This document shows positions 46,413 through 54,876 of a stretch of DNA of 64,000 nt, piece by piece (position 1 is the first letter of the stretch; every line of letters begins with the position of its first letter). The position numbers were made by a program, and so were the translations under genes. The notes below the pieces were generated by a model. That model made no database searches. It saw only the letters and a program-made list of their open reading frames with translations, and was not told the DNA's origin. The stretch comes from a candidate division TM6 bacterium GW2011_GWF2_32_72 (lineage in GTDB: Bacteria > Babelota > Babeliae > Babelales > GWF2-32-72), in the NCBI GenBank assembly GCA_000989525.1, contig LBON01000001.1, positions 1-64,000 of the forward strand. The letters run 5' to 3'.

Positions 46413-46521
46413 GTCTATTATATTTTTAGCAATAACATTTACCATTTTGGCATCATATCAATTCCGAAAAAAGAGTAGTCCACCAGAAAAACAAAAAATA
46501 GATGTCGTAATAAACGAATAA
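46384..46521 (+). CDS. Very small membrane protein (45 residues) overlapping the preceding gene
   Basis: Frame of 45 codons starting at ATG 46384 with an AAAAGGAAG ribosome site 4 bases upstream. One hydrophobic helix (IIFLAITFTILASY) is flanked by basic residues (KVYYRIK before, QFRKK after), and the end is charged. It overlaps the previous gene by 29 bases in another frame and stops one base before a strong terminator, so the pair looks like a real two-gene unit with coupled translation. Confidence 0.6.
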   Translation: MNTKVYYRIKSIIFLAITFTILASYQFRKKSSPPEKQKIDVVINE

Positions 46522-46552
46522 AAAAAGAGCCGCTAATTTCGCGGCTCTTTTT
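46522..46552. terminator. Terminator between the small membrane proteins and tspO
   Basis: AAAAAGAGCCGC pairs with GCGGCTCTTTTT around a seven-base loop. It sits between convergent genes and can act both ways. Confidence 0.92.
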
Positions 46553-46563
46553 CTACAATTTTT

Positions 46564-47088
46564 TTATTTTCTAAGCCAACCAAAACTCCAAAAACTTGGT
46601 TTTAAATTAATTTTCCAAAAAGAATAATTCCAAAAACTTGCAACAGAAATCCACAATAAATATGGCAAAAGCAATAAAACAACCGTTTTTGAGCGCTTAT
46701 AAGACAACAACATTATAAAAACCAATGATAAAATCAAAGCAAGAACAATGTAAAAAGAAAGGCAGAACATTTGAGCTCTAAAAAAAACATAGCACCAAGA
46801 AAAATTTAATATTGCGTTGACTGATAACAAAGCAATAATAGTCCAAAAGATTTTGTCTCTTTTAAAATTATTCCAAATTAATAAAGCGGCCCAAGAAGTC
46901 ATAAAAAATATCGCCGCCCAAACAAAAGAGAAAACCCATGAGGGTGGCACACCGGCTGGCTTTGTAAGAGCGGAATACCACTTCATACCACCCTCCGTGA
47001 ACAATTCTCCCAAAAGGGGAACTAACACGCCTATTAATGGAATTAAAATATAATTTGGCTTAACAACCAAGCCTTCAGATTTTTTCAT
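46564..47088 (-). CDS. tspO: TspO/MBR family tryptophan-rich sensory protein
   Basis: 174 residues with five predicted membrane helices and the family motifs: LTKPAGVPPSWVFSFVWAAI, LNFSWCYVFF, and PYLLWISVASFWNYSFW. TspO binds porphyrins and sterols in the membrane. In a reduced host-associated bacterium its ligand could be a host tetrapyrrole, but that is inference. AAGGAG precedes the ATG. It stands alone. Confidence 0.92.
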   Translation of the reverse strand: MKKSEGLVVKPNYILIPLIGVLVPLLGELFTEGGMKWYSALTKPAGVPPSWVFSFVWAAIFFMTSWAALLIWNNFKRDKIFWTIIALLSVNAILNFSWCYVFFRAQMFCLSFYIVLALILSLVFIMLLSYKRSKTVVLLLLPYLLWISVASFWNYSFWKINLKPSFWSFGWLRK

Positions 47089-47169
47089 AAAGAAATCTCC
47101 TTAAGTTAAAAACACAACGCTTTTATCCTAAGGAGATCATATTTATTAAGTCAATAGATCAAAATAAAT

Positions 47170-49875
47170 TTAAACTCGACCAACTTTTAATTCGATCATA
47201 TTATTAGTATTCAAAACCTTCTTTGCTGCATCAAGAACCTCTTCTTTTGATATTTTTTCAAGTTTAGAAATTCTTGTATCAAAATAATCTGCTGGAAATC
47301 CAAACCTATCTAAAAATAAGAAAGTCGAAGCTATACTTGCATTTGATGAGAAGAAATTTATCAAAGCACTTTCAACAGCACGCTTGGCTTCTTCAAGCTC
47401 TTGATCTGTCATATTGTTTGCAGACGTATTAATAGTAGCCTTAATAACATCAACTGCCTCCTTTAATCTATCATTAGAAACAATTGTCTTAACTATGCAA
47501 ATACCTGGTTGAATATCTGCGCCAGAAATTAAAGAACCCGCAATTGTATAAAATAAACCTGATTGTTCGCGAAGATCAAATAATCGTGAACTCATAGATC
47601 CAAGGGCGCCACCACCAAAAACCTGATCAAACAAAAGCAACTTTTCATAATCCTTATTTAATCTATCAATAGAAAGTCCCGCAAAAGAAAGAACTGTTTG
47701 ATCCCTATTAATTGGATAATTAATAACCTTAAATTCAACCGGTTCTAATTTAGGGAAATGAACATCTTCAACTAAACCGCCTTTCCAAGAAGACAAACAT
47801 TTATTCAAAGATTTATTTATATCATATTTACCTAAATCACCAACAATGGATATCTTTGCTCCCCTTGGTGAAATATTCTTATTATAAAAATCAACCAAAT
47901 CCTTTTTTGTAATAGAATTTATACTTTCAATCGTTCCTAGAGAACATTTACTATATGGATGATTCTTATAAATATGTTCACTCAATATTTGATTGCTAAA
48001 TTTTGTAGGTGTATCCCAAAAATATTTAACATCAGAAAGAATTTGTGCTCGAACTTTTTCAACTGATTTTTCATCAAAAATTGATCTGCATAAAATTTCT
48101 TCCAATATCTCTAAACCCTTTTCAAAATCTTGAGAAAGCATGCTCAAATGAATATAGCCAGGTGTTGTTGCAATAGTCATTCCATATTGTTCAATTTCCT
48201 GAGCAAGTTCTGTTGCTGTATAATTTTTTGTACCCTCTAGCAACATTTCACTAACAAAACTTCCCAGCCCTTGTTTATTTTCTGGATCATAATAGGATTT
48301 TGCTTTAAGTTCGAGAACCAAACAAATCTTTGGTATATGCGAATCATTATAATAAAAAACTTTGGCTCCATTTGATAATTCAAACTTGCTTGCTTTAGGA
48401 AAATCAAACCTATCTAATTGTTTAGGATTAACTTTATTTGCATAATTAGGTTCTTCAACCAATGATTCTCTTTGCTTATCAGATAAAAATTCAGTGTCCT
48501 GTTTATCTGATTCTTCCTGCATCTCAAGCCAAACAGCCTTTTCTTTTTCTTCTATAGGTAAAACAAAACCCTTATGCATCATAGAAGGGCGCAAATATTT
48601 AGAAGCTATAGCCTTTATTTCTGCCTCAAGCGTTGATGAATCATGGTTCATATAATCAAACATATAGTTTTCATCACCTGTTGCTAAATAAGTTCTGCCA
48701 ATAAATTGAGCCTGACTTTGATTATTTTCTAAAACAGATAAAAATGAAGAAAGCGTTTTTTTAATAGCTCGCTGCAATTCTTTTTCACCAATTCCCTTTT
48801 CTACTATCGACCTAATTTCTTCATCGATAATTTGTTCAATTTTTTCAACATCTTTTATATCTTTTGGCTGGAAGAAAATTAAAAACAAACCATAATCAAA
48901 TAAATCTTCTGAATATGTATCCAAACTTGTTACCAACTGAAGTTCATCAACAAGCCTTCTTTGTAATCTAGAACTTTTACCAGAGCCTATAATTCTATTC
49001 ATGATGTCTAAAACATAATCTTTTTTAGACTTAGCGCCAGGAACAACAAAAGCGAATATTCCCACGGGTTCATTAATATCTCTATGTAAAACAATTGTCC
49101 TAGAAACCAAATCAGGATTGTGATAATAAGTTTCGCGCTTGTAATTATGGTTAGGTTTAATATGCTTAAAGTTGCGTTCAGCCTCGTCAAAAACAACATC
49201 TGGTTCAACGTCACCAACAACAACTAATGTTGCGTTATTTGGAACATAATGTTTTTTATAAAATGCGTCCAAATTTTCTCTAGTCAAACTCCAAAGATCC
49301 TGTTTGTAACCAATTATTGGATTATGATAAGGGTGATCCGGGAACACTTCTGATATTAAATTATCTATCAATGCGTGAGTTGCATCGTCCTTATACATTT
49401 TTAATTCTTGAATAACGGCCTTTAACTCAGAATTAAGCATGTCTGTTTTAAAAGTGCAACCAGTCATGCAATCTGCAAAAACCGGCAAAGCTTCTTTCCA
49501 GTTGCTTTTAGGCAAATCGAATAAATAACCTGTGTAATCATAAGAAGTAAACGCATTTGCAGAACCAGAAAGTTTATGGGTCAACATATTAATATCAGAC
49601 TCTGAAAGTTTTTTGGTGCCCTTAAAAATCATATGTTCAATAAAATGGGCCAAACCCTTTTCACCCGACTTTTCATCTTTGGAACCAACCCCATACCACA
49701 ACTGCAAAGATACCTTTGGAATTTTATGGTTTGGATAAACCAAAACAGTTAATCCATTTTTTAAAACCTTTTTAAAAACCTTTTGGTTTGCAACCACTGG
49801 CATAGGACAAGACCCTTCCAAATAAAAAAATCCAATTAAACAACAAAAAAAACAATTAAAAAAACGAAGCCTCAT
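47170..49875 (-). CDS. Exported M16-family zinc metallopeptidase, two-domain
   Basis: 901 residues. A leader with a possible lipobox-like end (FFYLEGSC) is followed by two M16 halves. The N-half has the inverted zinc motif HFIEH (His77, Glu80, His81) and the third ligand Glu157 in VIQELKMYKD, so it is active. The C-half has SFVSEM in place of HxxEH, so it is non-catalytic, as in pitrilysin-like enzymes. It probably degrades peptides in the periplasm. The gene is monocistronic as far as seen. Confidence 0.93.
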   Translation of the reverse strand: MRLRFFNCFFCCLIGFFYLEGSCPMPVVANQKVFKKVLKNGLTVLVYPNHKIPKVSLQLWYGVGSKDEKSGEKGLAHFIEHMIFKGTKKLSESDINMLTHKLSGSANAFTSYDYTGYLFDLPKSNWKEALPVFADCMTGCTFKTDMLNSELKAVIQELKMYKDDATHALIDNLISEVFPDHPYHNPIIGYKQDLWSLTRENLDAFYKKHYVPNNATLVVVGDVEPDVVFDEAERNFKHIKPNHNYKRETYYHNPDLVSRTIVLHRDINEPVGIFAFVVPGAKSKKDYVLDIMNRIIGSGKSSRLQRRLVDELQLVTSLDTYSEDLFDYGLFLIFFQPKDIKDVEKIEQIIDEEIRSIVEKGIGEKELQRAIKKTLSSFLSVLENNQSQAQFIGRTYLATGDENYMFDYMNHDSSTLEAEIKAIASKYLRPSMMHKGFVLPIEEKEKAVWLEMQEESDKQDTEFLSDKQRESLVEEPNYANKVNPKQLDRFDFPKASKFELSNGAKVFYYNDSHIPKICLVLELKAKSYYDPENKQGLGSFVSEMLLEGTKNYTATELAQEIEQYGMTIATTPGYIHLSMLSQDFEKGLEILEEILCRSIFDEKSVEKVRAQILSDVKYFWDTPTKFSNQILSEHIYKNHPYSKCSLGTIESINSITKKDLVDFYNKNISPRGAKISIVGDLGKYDINKSLNKCLSSWKGGLVEDVHFPKLEPVEFKVINYPINRDQTVLSFAGLSIDRLNKDYEKLLLFDQVFGGGALGSMSSRLFDLREQSGLFYTIAGSLISGADIQPGICIVKTIVSNDRLKEAVDVIKATINTSANNMTDQELEEAKRAVESALINFFSSNASIASTFLFLDRFGFPADYFDTRISKLEKISKEEVLDAAKKVLNTNNMIELKVGRV

Positions 49876-49967
49876 AATTCCAACTCCCCAAAAGCTAATG
49901 TTTAATTTTAAGAAAAAACTGATATATTAAAACAAGTTTTCATATAAAGTATAGAAGTTAGACCATA

Positions 49968-51086
49968 ATGACAAGACAACCAATCAATTTTAATGCTTTT
50001 TCATTTAACCTGCCCTGGGTTCCTCCACTTATTATTGAAGCGAGCAGCTTAATGCTTGGAATTTCAATAGGGCACTCAATGCCTTCCTGGATAGGTATGT
50101 TAACCGCTTTGCTAAGTTTATATTTTACAATTAAATTAAGTACATTTTCACAACCGTTAATTTGTGCCTGCTGTTTTACGTTTGGTGTAATTTCTCTGCA
50201 AATTCAAAAAGATTATTACTCAAATCTGTATACAATAACCCAAAATAAAAACTTTAGTATTGTTGGTACAGTAGAAGAAATTTCAGAAAACATAGATAAC
50301 AAATTTCCATATTTAACTGTAATAACAACAAAAAAAATAAAGCCTTATAGTGTTAAAAAGTGGTTAAACTCTGAGCACAAAATCCAAATTTACTCAATAA
50401 ACAAACCCTATGTTCAACCCGGTGATAAAATATTTGTAAGAAAAATAAAAATAAGTAAGCCTAAAAATTCTTTTCTTAACCACTTAATAAAAGAAGGAGC
50501 ATCAGGAACGTTTTTTACGAATACCTTCTATGCAAAAAAATTAAAAAAAGATGAGTCCTATCTTCAAAAATTAGAAAAATTCAAAAAACAATTGTTGTTA
50601 AAACTAAAAAATAAAATCAATCCTGAAAGTTATTCTCTAGTTAGTTCTGTTTTTTTTGGACAAAAAAGTGAAAACAAACAACAAACTATCGAACAAAAAA
50701 ACAATTTTAAAACCTGGGGGCTATCGCATCAGCTAGCCAGATCAGGACTGCATTTGGCAATTTTTATTTTATTATGGCAAATACTGCTTTCTTTTATTCC
50801 CATTCATATCAAAATCAAACAAATTACAGTTCTTTTAATGGGATCAATATATGGCCTATTAACCTGGTGGAGCATCTCATTTTTTAGAGCTTTTTTATGT
50901 TTTTTTCTTTATAAAACCAATGAACTTTTTGAACTTCAATCAAATTTTACATATCTACTTACTCTAACGTGCTTAATTTCCCTAGTTTTTAATCCAATTC
51001 AATTATTTTTCTTGGATTTTCAACTAAGCTTTGCGCTTACTTTTGCCCTTTCTACAACAGGATTGTTTAAGACTAATCAAATATAA
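49968..51086 (+). CDS. comEC: Shortened ComEC/Rec2-like competence membrane protein
   Basis: 372 residues; usual ComEC is 500-800. Present are N-terminal membrane helices, an OB-like soluble part (NKNFSIVGTVEEISENIDNK), and the first helices of the Competence domain including LARSGLHLAIFILLW and LLTWWSISFFRAFLCF. The frame ends just after FLDFQLSFALTFALSTTGLF, within the Competence domain. The remaining helices and the C-terminal metallo-beta-lactamase domain are missing, and no continuation is found before the next gene at 51177. Either a truncated pseudogene or a minimal DNA channel. Confidence 0.8.
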   Translation: MTRQPINFNAFSFNLPWVPPLIIEASSLMLGISIGHSMPSWIGMLTALLSLYFTIKLSTFSQPLICACCFTFGVISLQIQKDYYSNLYTITQNKNFSIVGTVEEISENIDNKFPYLTVITTKKIKPYSVKKWLNSEHKIQIYSINKPYVQPGDKIFVRKIKISKPKNSFLNHLIKEGASGTFFTNTFYAKKLKKDESYLQKLEKFKKQLLLKLKNKINPESYSLVSSVFFGQKSENKQQTIEQKNNFKTWGLSHQLARSGLHLAIFILLWQILLSFIPIHIKIKQITVLLMGSIYGLLTWWSISFFRAFLCFFLYKTNELFELQSNFTYLLTLTCLISLVFNPIQLFFLDFQLSFALTFALSTTGLFKTNQI

Positions 51087-51176
51087 ATTTATTCAAACCA
51101 TTGACTCATAAGCCAACAATAAAATAAACTTAAATTTGAGTATTAATAAAAGGGGATCTTTCTTTAGGGGGAAATA

Positions 51177-52616
51177 ATGAAGAAAACCATATTCTGTATA
51201 TCTAATCTTTTCTTAACGGCCGCATTTTTTGCAACGGTTCATTCCACAGACCAATCATTTGAAAGTTTTTATCCTGAAAATTACAGCACAAAAAACATAA
51301 CAGACAAGGAATGCACAGAAGAAATAAAATCACCAAAACAAACAAAAAAGTGGACCATAATGGTTTATATGGCGGCAGATAACGATTTAAGAAGATACGC
51401 CATTCAAAATATTGAAGAAATGTTAAAAATTGGATCAACAAACTATGCCAATATGATAATTCATTTAGATATAAGAGAAAATCAAAAGAAAAAAGTTACA
51501 CACAGATACTTTGTTGAACCAAATAAACTAACCAAATTAAATACACAAAGTAATGAACAGTGTATGGATAGTGGAGCGCCAGAAACATTTATCGGATTTT
51601 GCAAACAAGCCATCCAATTATTTCCAGCAGAAAAATATGCTGTAATATTCTGGAATCATGGAACTGGTCCACTGGACCCATATAGAAGTAAAATTTTAAA
51701 TCCAAATAACTTCTTTAAATACAACCCTAATAATGATGTGCTAGAAATTGACAGGTCTTTGGCATTCTTTGATTCAATAGAAGAGGAAAGCACACTATCT
51801 GCCATCGCGCCTAAACCAGAAGGACGAGGAATTTGTTTTGATGACTCAACAAGAAATTATATCACAAATGCAAAATTAGATACCTGCTTAGAACAAGTTA
51901 GAAAAGAAGCATTGAATAATGCAAAGTTTGATATAGTTGGCTTTGACGCTTGCTTAATGAGCGGAATTGAAATTGCAAATATTGTAAAAAAACACAGCAA
52001 AATTATGATAGCCTCTCAAGAAATTGAGCTTGCAGCAGGATGGAAATATGATAAAATTCTCCAAGCTCTTCAACAAGCAAATGTTTCAGCAGAAAGTCTT
52101 TCAAAGACTATAGTTGATATCTATAGACATGCGTACAATCCAATAACAAAAGACCTAACTCTTTCTGCTTTAAATATGGATGCCATACAACATATCGAAA
52201 ACAATATTAACATCGTCTCTCAATTGCTAAATAGCGCACTAGATTTACAAAATGAACAAAGTGTTATAACGCAACTTAAGGATTGTAGAAACAAACACAA
52301 ATGCACACAATTTGAAGAGCCAAGCTATGTTGACCTTGGACATCTTTATAAAAACCTTGCTGCCGCCACAAACTCAATGAAGTTAGTAGATGCAGAAAAG
52401 GAAAAACAATTCCATAAAGATTTTAAATTAGCTATATCAGAAGGCTTAAAATTGATTGATCAAAGCATTATAGATATATACACAGGGGGCAACATCAAAG
52501 AGGCCAAAGGTATTTCAATATACTTCCCTGAAAAAAGAATTCACAACTCATACCCGTACACACCATTTGCAAAAACAAATAATTGGATAAACCTATTGCC
52601 TAAATATTTTAAATAA
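51177..52616 (+). CDS. Exported clostripain-like cysteine peptidase (family C11)
   Basis: 479 residues with a signal peptide (MKKTIFCISNLFLTAAFFATVHS). Family C11 hallmarks are TIMVYMAADNDLRRYAIQNI, the catalytic His161 in FWNHGTG, and Cys259 in IVGFDACLMS, followed by IASQEIELAAGW. It should cleave after Arg or Lys outside the cytoplasm, perhaps after self-processing. In host-associated bacteria C11 peptidases can act on host proteins; for this one it is inference. GGGGG lies upstream of the ATG. Confidence 0.92.
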   Translation: MKKTIFCISNLFLTAAFFATVHSTDQSFESFYPENYSTKNITDKECTEEIKSPKQTKKWTIMVYMAADNDLRRYAIQNIEEMLKIGSTNYANMIIHLDIRENQKKKVTHRYFVEPNKLTKLNTQSNEQCMDSGAPETFIGFCKQAIQLFPAEKYAVIFWNHGTGPLDPYRSKILNPNNFFKYNPNNDVLEIDRSLAFFDSIEEESTLSAIAPKPEGRGICFDDSTRNYITNAKLDTCLEQVRKEALNNAKFDIVGFDACLMSGIEIANIVKKHSKIMIASQEIELAAGWKYDKILQALQQANVSAESLSKTIVDIYRHAYNPITKDLTLSALNMDAIQHIENNINIVSQLLNSALDLQNEQSVITQLKDCRNKHKCTQFEEPSYVDLGHLYKNLAAATNSMKLVDAEKEKQFHKDFKLAISEGLKLIDQSIIDIYTGGNIKEAKGISIYFPEKRIHNSYPYTPFAKTNNWINLLPKYFK

Positions 52617-52704
52617 TAAAAAACAAACTAAAGGGATACTTCTTAAACGAATTTTTTTCATGTAATCTTTTTTATGCAATCTTCAAAAAAAGAAAGTTAA
52701 TTCC

Positions 52705-53268
52705 ATGAACAAAATAAATGAATTAGAAAAACTTAAACAAATGTATATAAATTGCACCTCCTGCCCGCTCGCAAAACTTGGCCGCACACAGGTTGTTTTT
52801 GGCTGCGGCAACCCTAATGCCAAATTAATGTTAATCGGGGAAGCACCAGGCAAAAATGAAGACATTCAAGGCGAACCATTTGTTGGCAGGGCAGGAAAGC
52901 TTCTTGCACAAATATTAGAATCTTGTGGAATTAACCGCAAAGACATTTATATAACAAACATTGCAAAATGCAGACCGCCACACAACAGAACTCCTCTGCC
53001 AGAAGAATCAAAAGCCTGCAAAACGCTTATCTTGGAAAAGCAAATAGAAATAATTCAGCCAAAAATAATCTGCACACTCGGCTCATGCGCAACACAAGCC
53101 ATTTTGGGGCGTCCTGTTCAAATAACAAAAGAAAGAGGCCAAACTATAAAAACCAATCTTGGCCTTATTCTTCCAACATTGCATCCGGCATACATTTTAC
53201 GCAATAAAACTAAATATAAATTATTGGCAGAAGACATTGAGTCTGCGATAAAATTTTCAAAAAGCTAA
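52705..53268 (+). CDS. udg: Uracil-DNA glycosylase, family 4 (4Fe-4S)
   Basis: Removes uracil from DNA in base-excision repair. 187 residues. Family 4 motif A is GEAPGKNEDIQGEPFVGRAG; the iron-sulfur Cys are in CTSCPL near the N-terminus and in the KCRPP and ICTLGSCA segments; motif B is LPTLHPAYILR. It stands immediately left of the replication-origin region and reads towards it. With nfo at 58248 the window carries two steps of base-excision repair. Confidence 0.95.
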   Translation: MNKINELEKLKQMYINCTSCPLAKLGRTQVVFGCGNPNAKLMLIGEAPGKNEDIQGEPFVGRAGKLLAQILESCGINRKDIYITNIAKCRPPHNRTPLPEESKACKTLILEKQIEIIQPKIICTLGSCATQAILGRPVQITKERGQTIKTNLGLILPTLHPAYILRNKTKYKLLAEDIESAIKFSKS

Positions 53269-53305
53269 AACATTACTCCAAAGAACACTAAATACAAATA
53301 GAAAA

Positions 53306-53347
53306 TGTGGATAACTTGTGGATAACCTGTGGATAACTTGTGGATAA
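53306..53347 (-). repeat. DnaA-box array 1, four boxes
   Basis: TGTGGATAA at 53306, 53317, 53328 and 53339, separated by CT, CC and CT. The exact 11-bp step places neighbouring boxes on nearly the same face of the helix. Confidence 0.93.
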
Positions 53348-53459
53348 CTCAAAAAACAATAATTTTAAAATATCTAGAAACGTCTAGCCAGAGCATAATT
53401 CGGCAAATCAGAAAAACCAAAATGTCGGCTGGAAAGAGTTATTCGACACGTCAAAAAAG

Positions 53460-53512
53460 TTATCCACAAGTTATCCACAAGTTATCCACAGGTTATCCAC
53501 AGGTTATCCACA
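53460..53512 (+). repeat. DnaA-box array 2, five boxes
   Basis: TTATCCACA at 53460, 53471, 53482, 53493 and 53504, separated by AG, AG, GG and GG. It is opposite in orientation to array 1 and shares its 11-bp step. Confidence 0.93.
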
Positions 53513-53596
53513 TTGCGCAAAAGTCTGGATTTGACGTATAGAAGAAAGTATACACAGAAAAGACTCGCCCAAATTTCCCCAAAAAGACGCTCACCT

Positions 53597-53760
53597 ATTA
53601 TTATTAATTAATAATATAAGATATATATATATAAATAATTACAGACCATTTAAAAATTTGGTTTATATAAAAAAGCGATAATCTTCCATTTTCTAAAAAA
53701 TTATATAAACTAAAAGGCATGACTTTAAAGCCATATATTAATTAATAACTAGTTAGGTCT
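53597..53760. other. AT-rich candidate DNA-unwinding element
   Basis: The block begins ATTATTATTAATTAATAATA, goes on as an alternating TA run (ATATATATATA) and stays AT-rich up to the nusA start. It is next to DnaA-box array 2. It may also contain the nusA promoter. Confidence 0.6.
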
Positions 53761-53761
53761 T

Positions 53762-54853
53762 ATGAAAAATACTATAAATTTATTAGAAGTGATCCAAAGC
53801 TTAGAAGAAGAGCGCGGTCTTGATCGAGCTGTTCTTGCGGATATTGTTTGCGAAGGCATGCTTGCAGCATATTCAAAAAAATATCCAGATTTAGAGCTTA
53901 AAGTTTCCCTTGATCAAAAAACAGGCGACCTTGTTGTAGAGGTTAAGAAAAATATTGTAACATCAGTCGAAAATTCTGAATCTGAAATTACTGTGCGAAA
54001 AGCAAAGGGTTTTGACACTAAGGCTGAGGTGGGCGGAGAAATCTGGCTACCATTCGATGAAGAAATTGGCCGAGTCGAAATCTTGCGAGCAAAGCAGGTG
54101 ATTACCGGAAAAATTCGAGCCGTGGAAGCGCTTGCCGTTTACAACGAATTTATTGGGAAAAAGGGCACCATTGTTGTTGGCGTTATTCATAAATGCGAGT
54201 TCGGTGGAGCCTCAGTGAAGCTTCAAGATGATGCGATGGCGTTTTTACCAAAATCTTTAACGCTACCATCAGACAAATGTGTTCCGGGACATCCTGTGCG
54301 AGCATTGTTGAAAGAAGTTTACGAAGAGCCTAGAAAAGAAAATCAACTTATTCTTGATCGAGCATCTGCTGAATTTTTGCAGCGATTGGTTGAGTTGGAA
54401 GTTCCAGAGGTTTTTGAAAAGATAGTGGAAATAAAAAAAATAGTTAGAGCTCCTGGCTACAAGTCCAAAATGGTTGTTGCTTCGAATGATAAAAACATTG
54501 ATCCTGTTGGAACATGTGTTGGTGTTGGTGGTGGTCGTATAAAGCCTATCTTAAAAGAAATTGGCGGAGAAAGAATTGATATAATTTCTGCTTCCGGCAG
54601 TCTTGAAAGCTTTATAAAAGATGCCCTTAAGCCTGCAGAGGTTAGTCGGGTTGAGATTAAAGGCGATGATTCTGTGAATGTTTGGTTAGAAGATGATCAA
54701 CGCTCTTTGGCTATCGGTAAAATGGGCCAAAATATTTCTCTTGCCTCACAGCTTGTTGGAAGACATATTAATTTGGTTCAATCACAGGAATCTGCGGAAC
54801 GAGATGCTTTGGTTGATGATGAAGCGAATGGCGCTTTTGATGATGAAGAATAA
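53762..54853 (+). CDS. nusA: Transcription termination/antitermination factor NusA
   Basis: 363 residues: N-terminal RNA polymerase-binding domain (about 1-125, LEEERGLDRAVLADIVCEGM), S1 domain (about 130-200), and two KH domains (about 225-345, with VGTCVGVGGGRIKPILKEIG and SLAIGKMGQNISLASQLVG). It lacks the C-terminal acidic repeats of E. coli NusA (495 residues), as in many bacteria, and ends with an acidic tail. It precedes infB by 23 bp, the classic nusA-infB order, without rimP in front. It is the first gene to the right of the origin. Confidence 0.95.
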   Translation: MKNTINLLEVIQSLEEERGLDRAVLADIVCEGMLAAYSKKYPDLELKVSLDQKTGDLVVEVKKNIVTSVENSESEITVRKAKGFDTKAEVGGEIWLPFDEEIGRVEILRAKQVITGKIRAVEALAVYNEFIGKKGTIVVGVIHKCEFGGASVKLQDDAMAFLPKSLTLPSDKCVPGHPVRALLKEVYEEPRKENQLILDRASAEFLQRLVELEVPEVFEKIVEIKKIVRAPGYKSKMVVASNDKNIDPVGTCVGVGGGRIKPILKEIGGERIDIISASGSLESFIKDALKPAEVSRVEIKGDDSVNVWLEDDQRSLAIGKMGQNISLASQLVGRHINLVQSQESAERDALVDDEANGAFDDEE

Positions 54854-54876
54854 TTTTTAGTATTTAGAGTGGGCCC

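Larger units (their letters stand above)
53269..53761. other. oriC: Probable chromosomal replication origin (oriC)
   Basis: 493 non-coding bases contain nine perfect 9-mers TTATCCACA or its complement TGTGGATAA: four on one strand at 53306-53347 and five on the other at 53460-53512. Steps inside both arrays are exactly 11 bp. The arrays face each other across 112 bases. To the right lies an AT-rich stretch (53597-53640, alternating TA) suitable as unwinding element. Strand composition also changes here: in a 60-base sample at 53041 I count G 8, C 17; at 54481 G 18, C 6. dnaA is not in the window. All of this matches a bacterial oriC. Confidence 0.88.

Noticed and set aside
51087-51176. Continuation of comEC by frameshift
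   Set aside because: Only 90 bases separate it from the next gene, too few for the missing helices and nuclease-like domain, so a simple frameshift does not restore it.
53306-53512. CRISPR array
   Set aside because: The repeat units are 9 bp with 2-bp spacers and change orientation; no cas genes are near.
53329-53541. A 70-codon plus-strand frame through the DnaA-box arrays
   Set aside because: Its codons are made by the 11-bp repeats and their spacer; there is no ribosome site, and the origin explains the sequence better.
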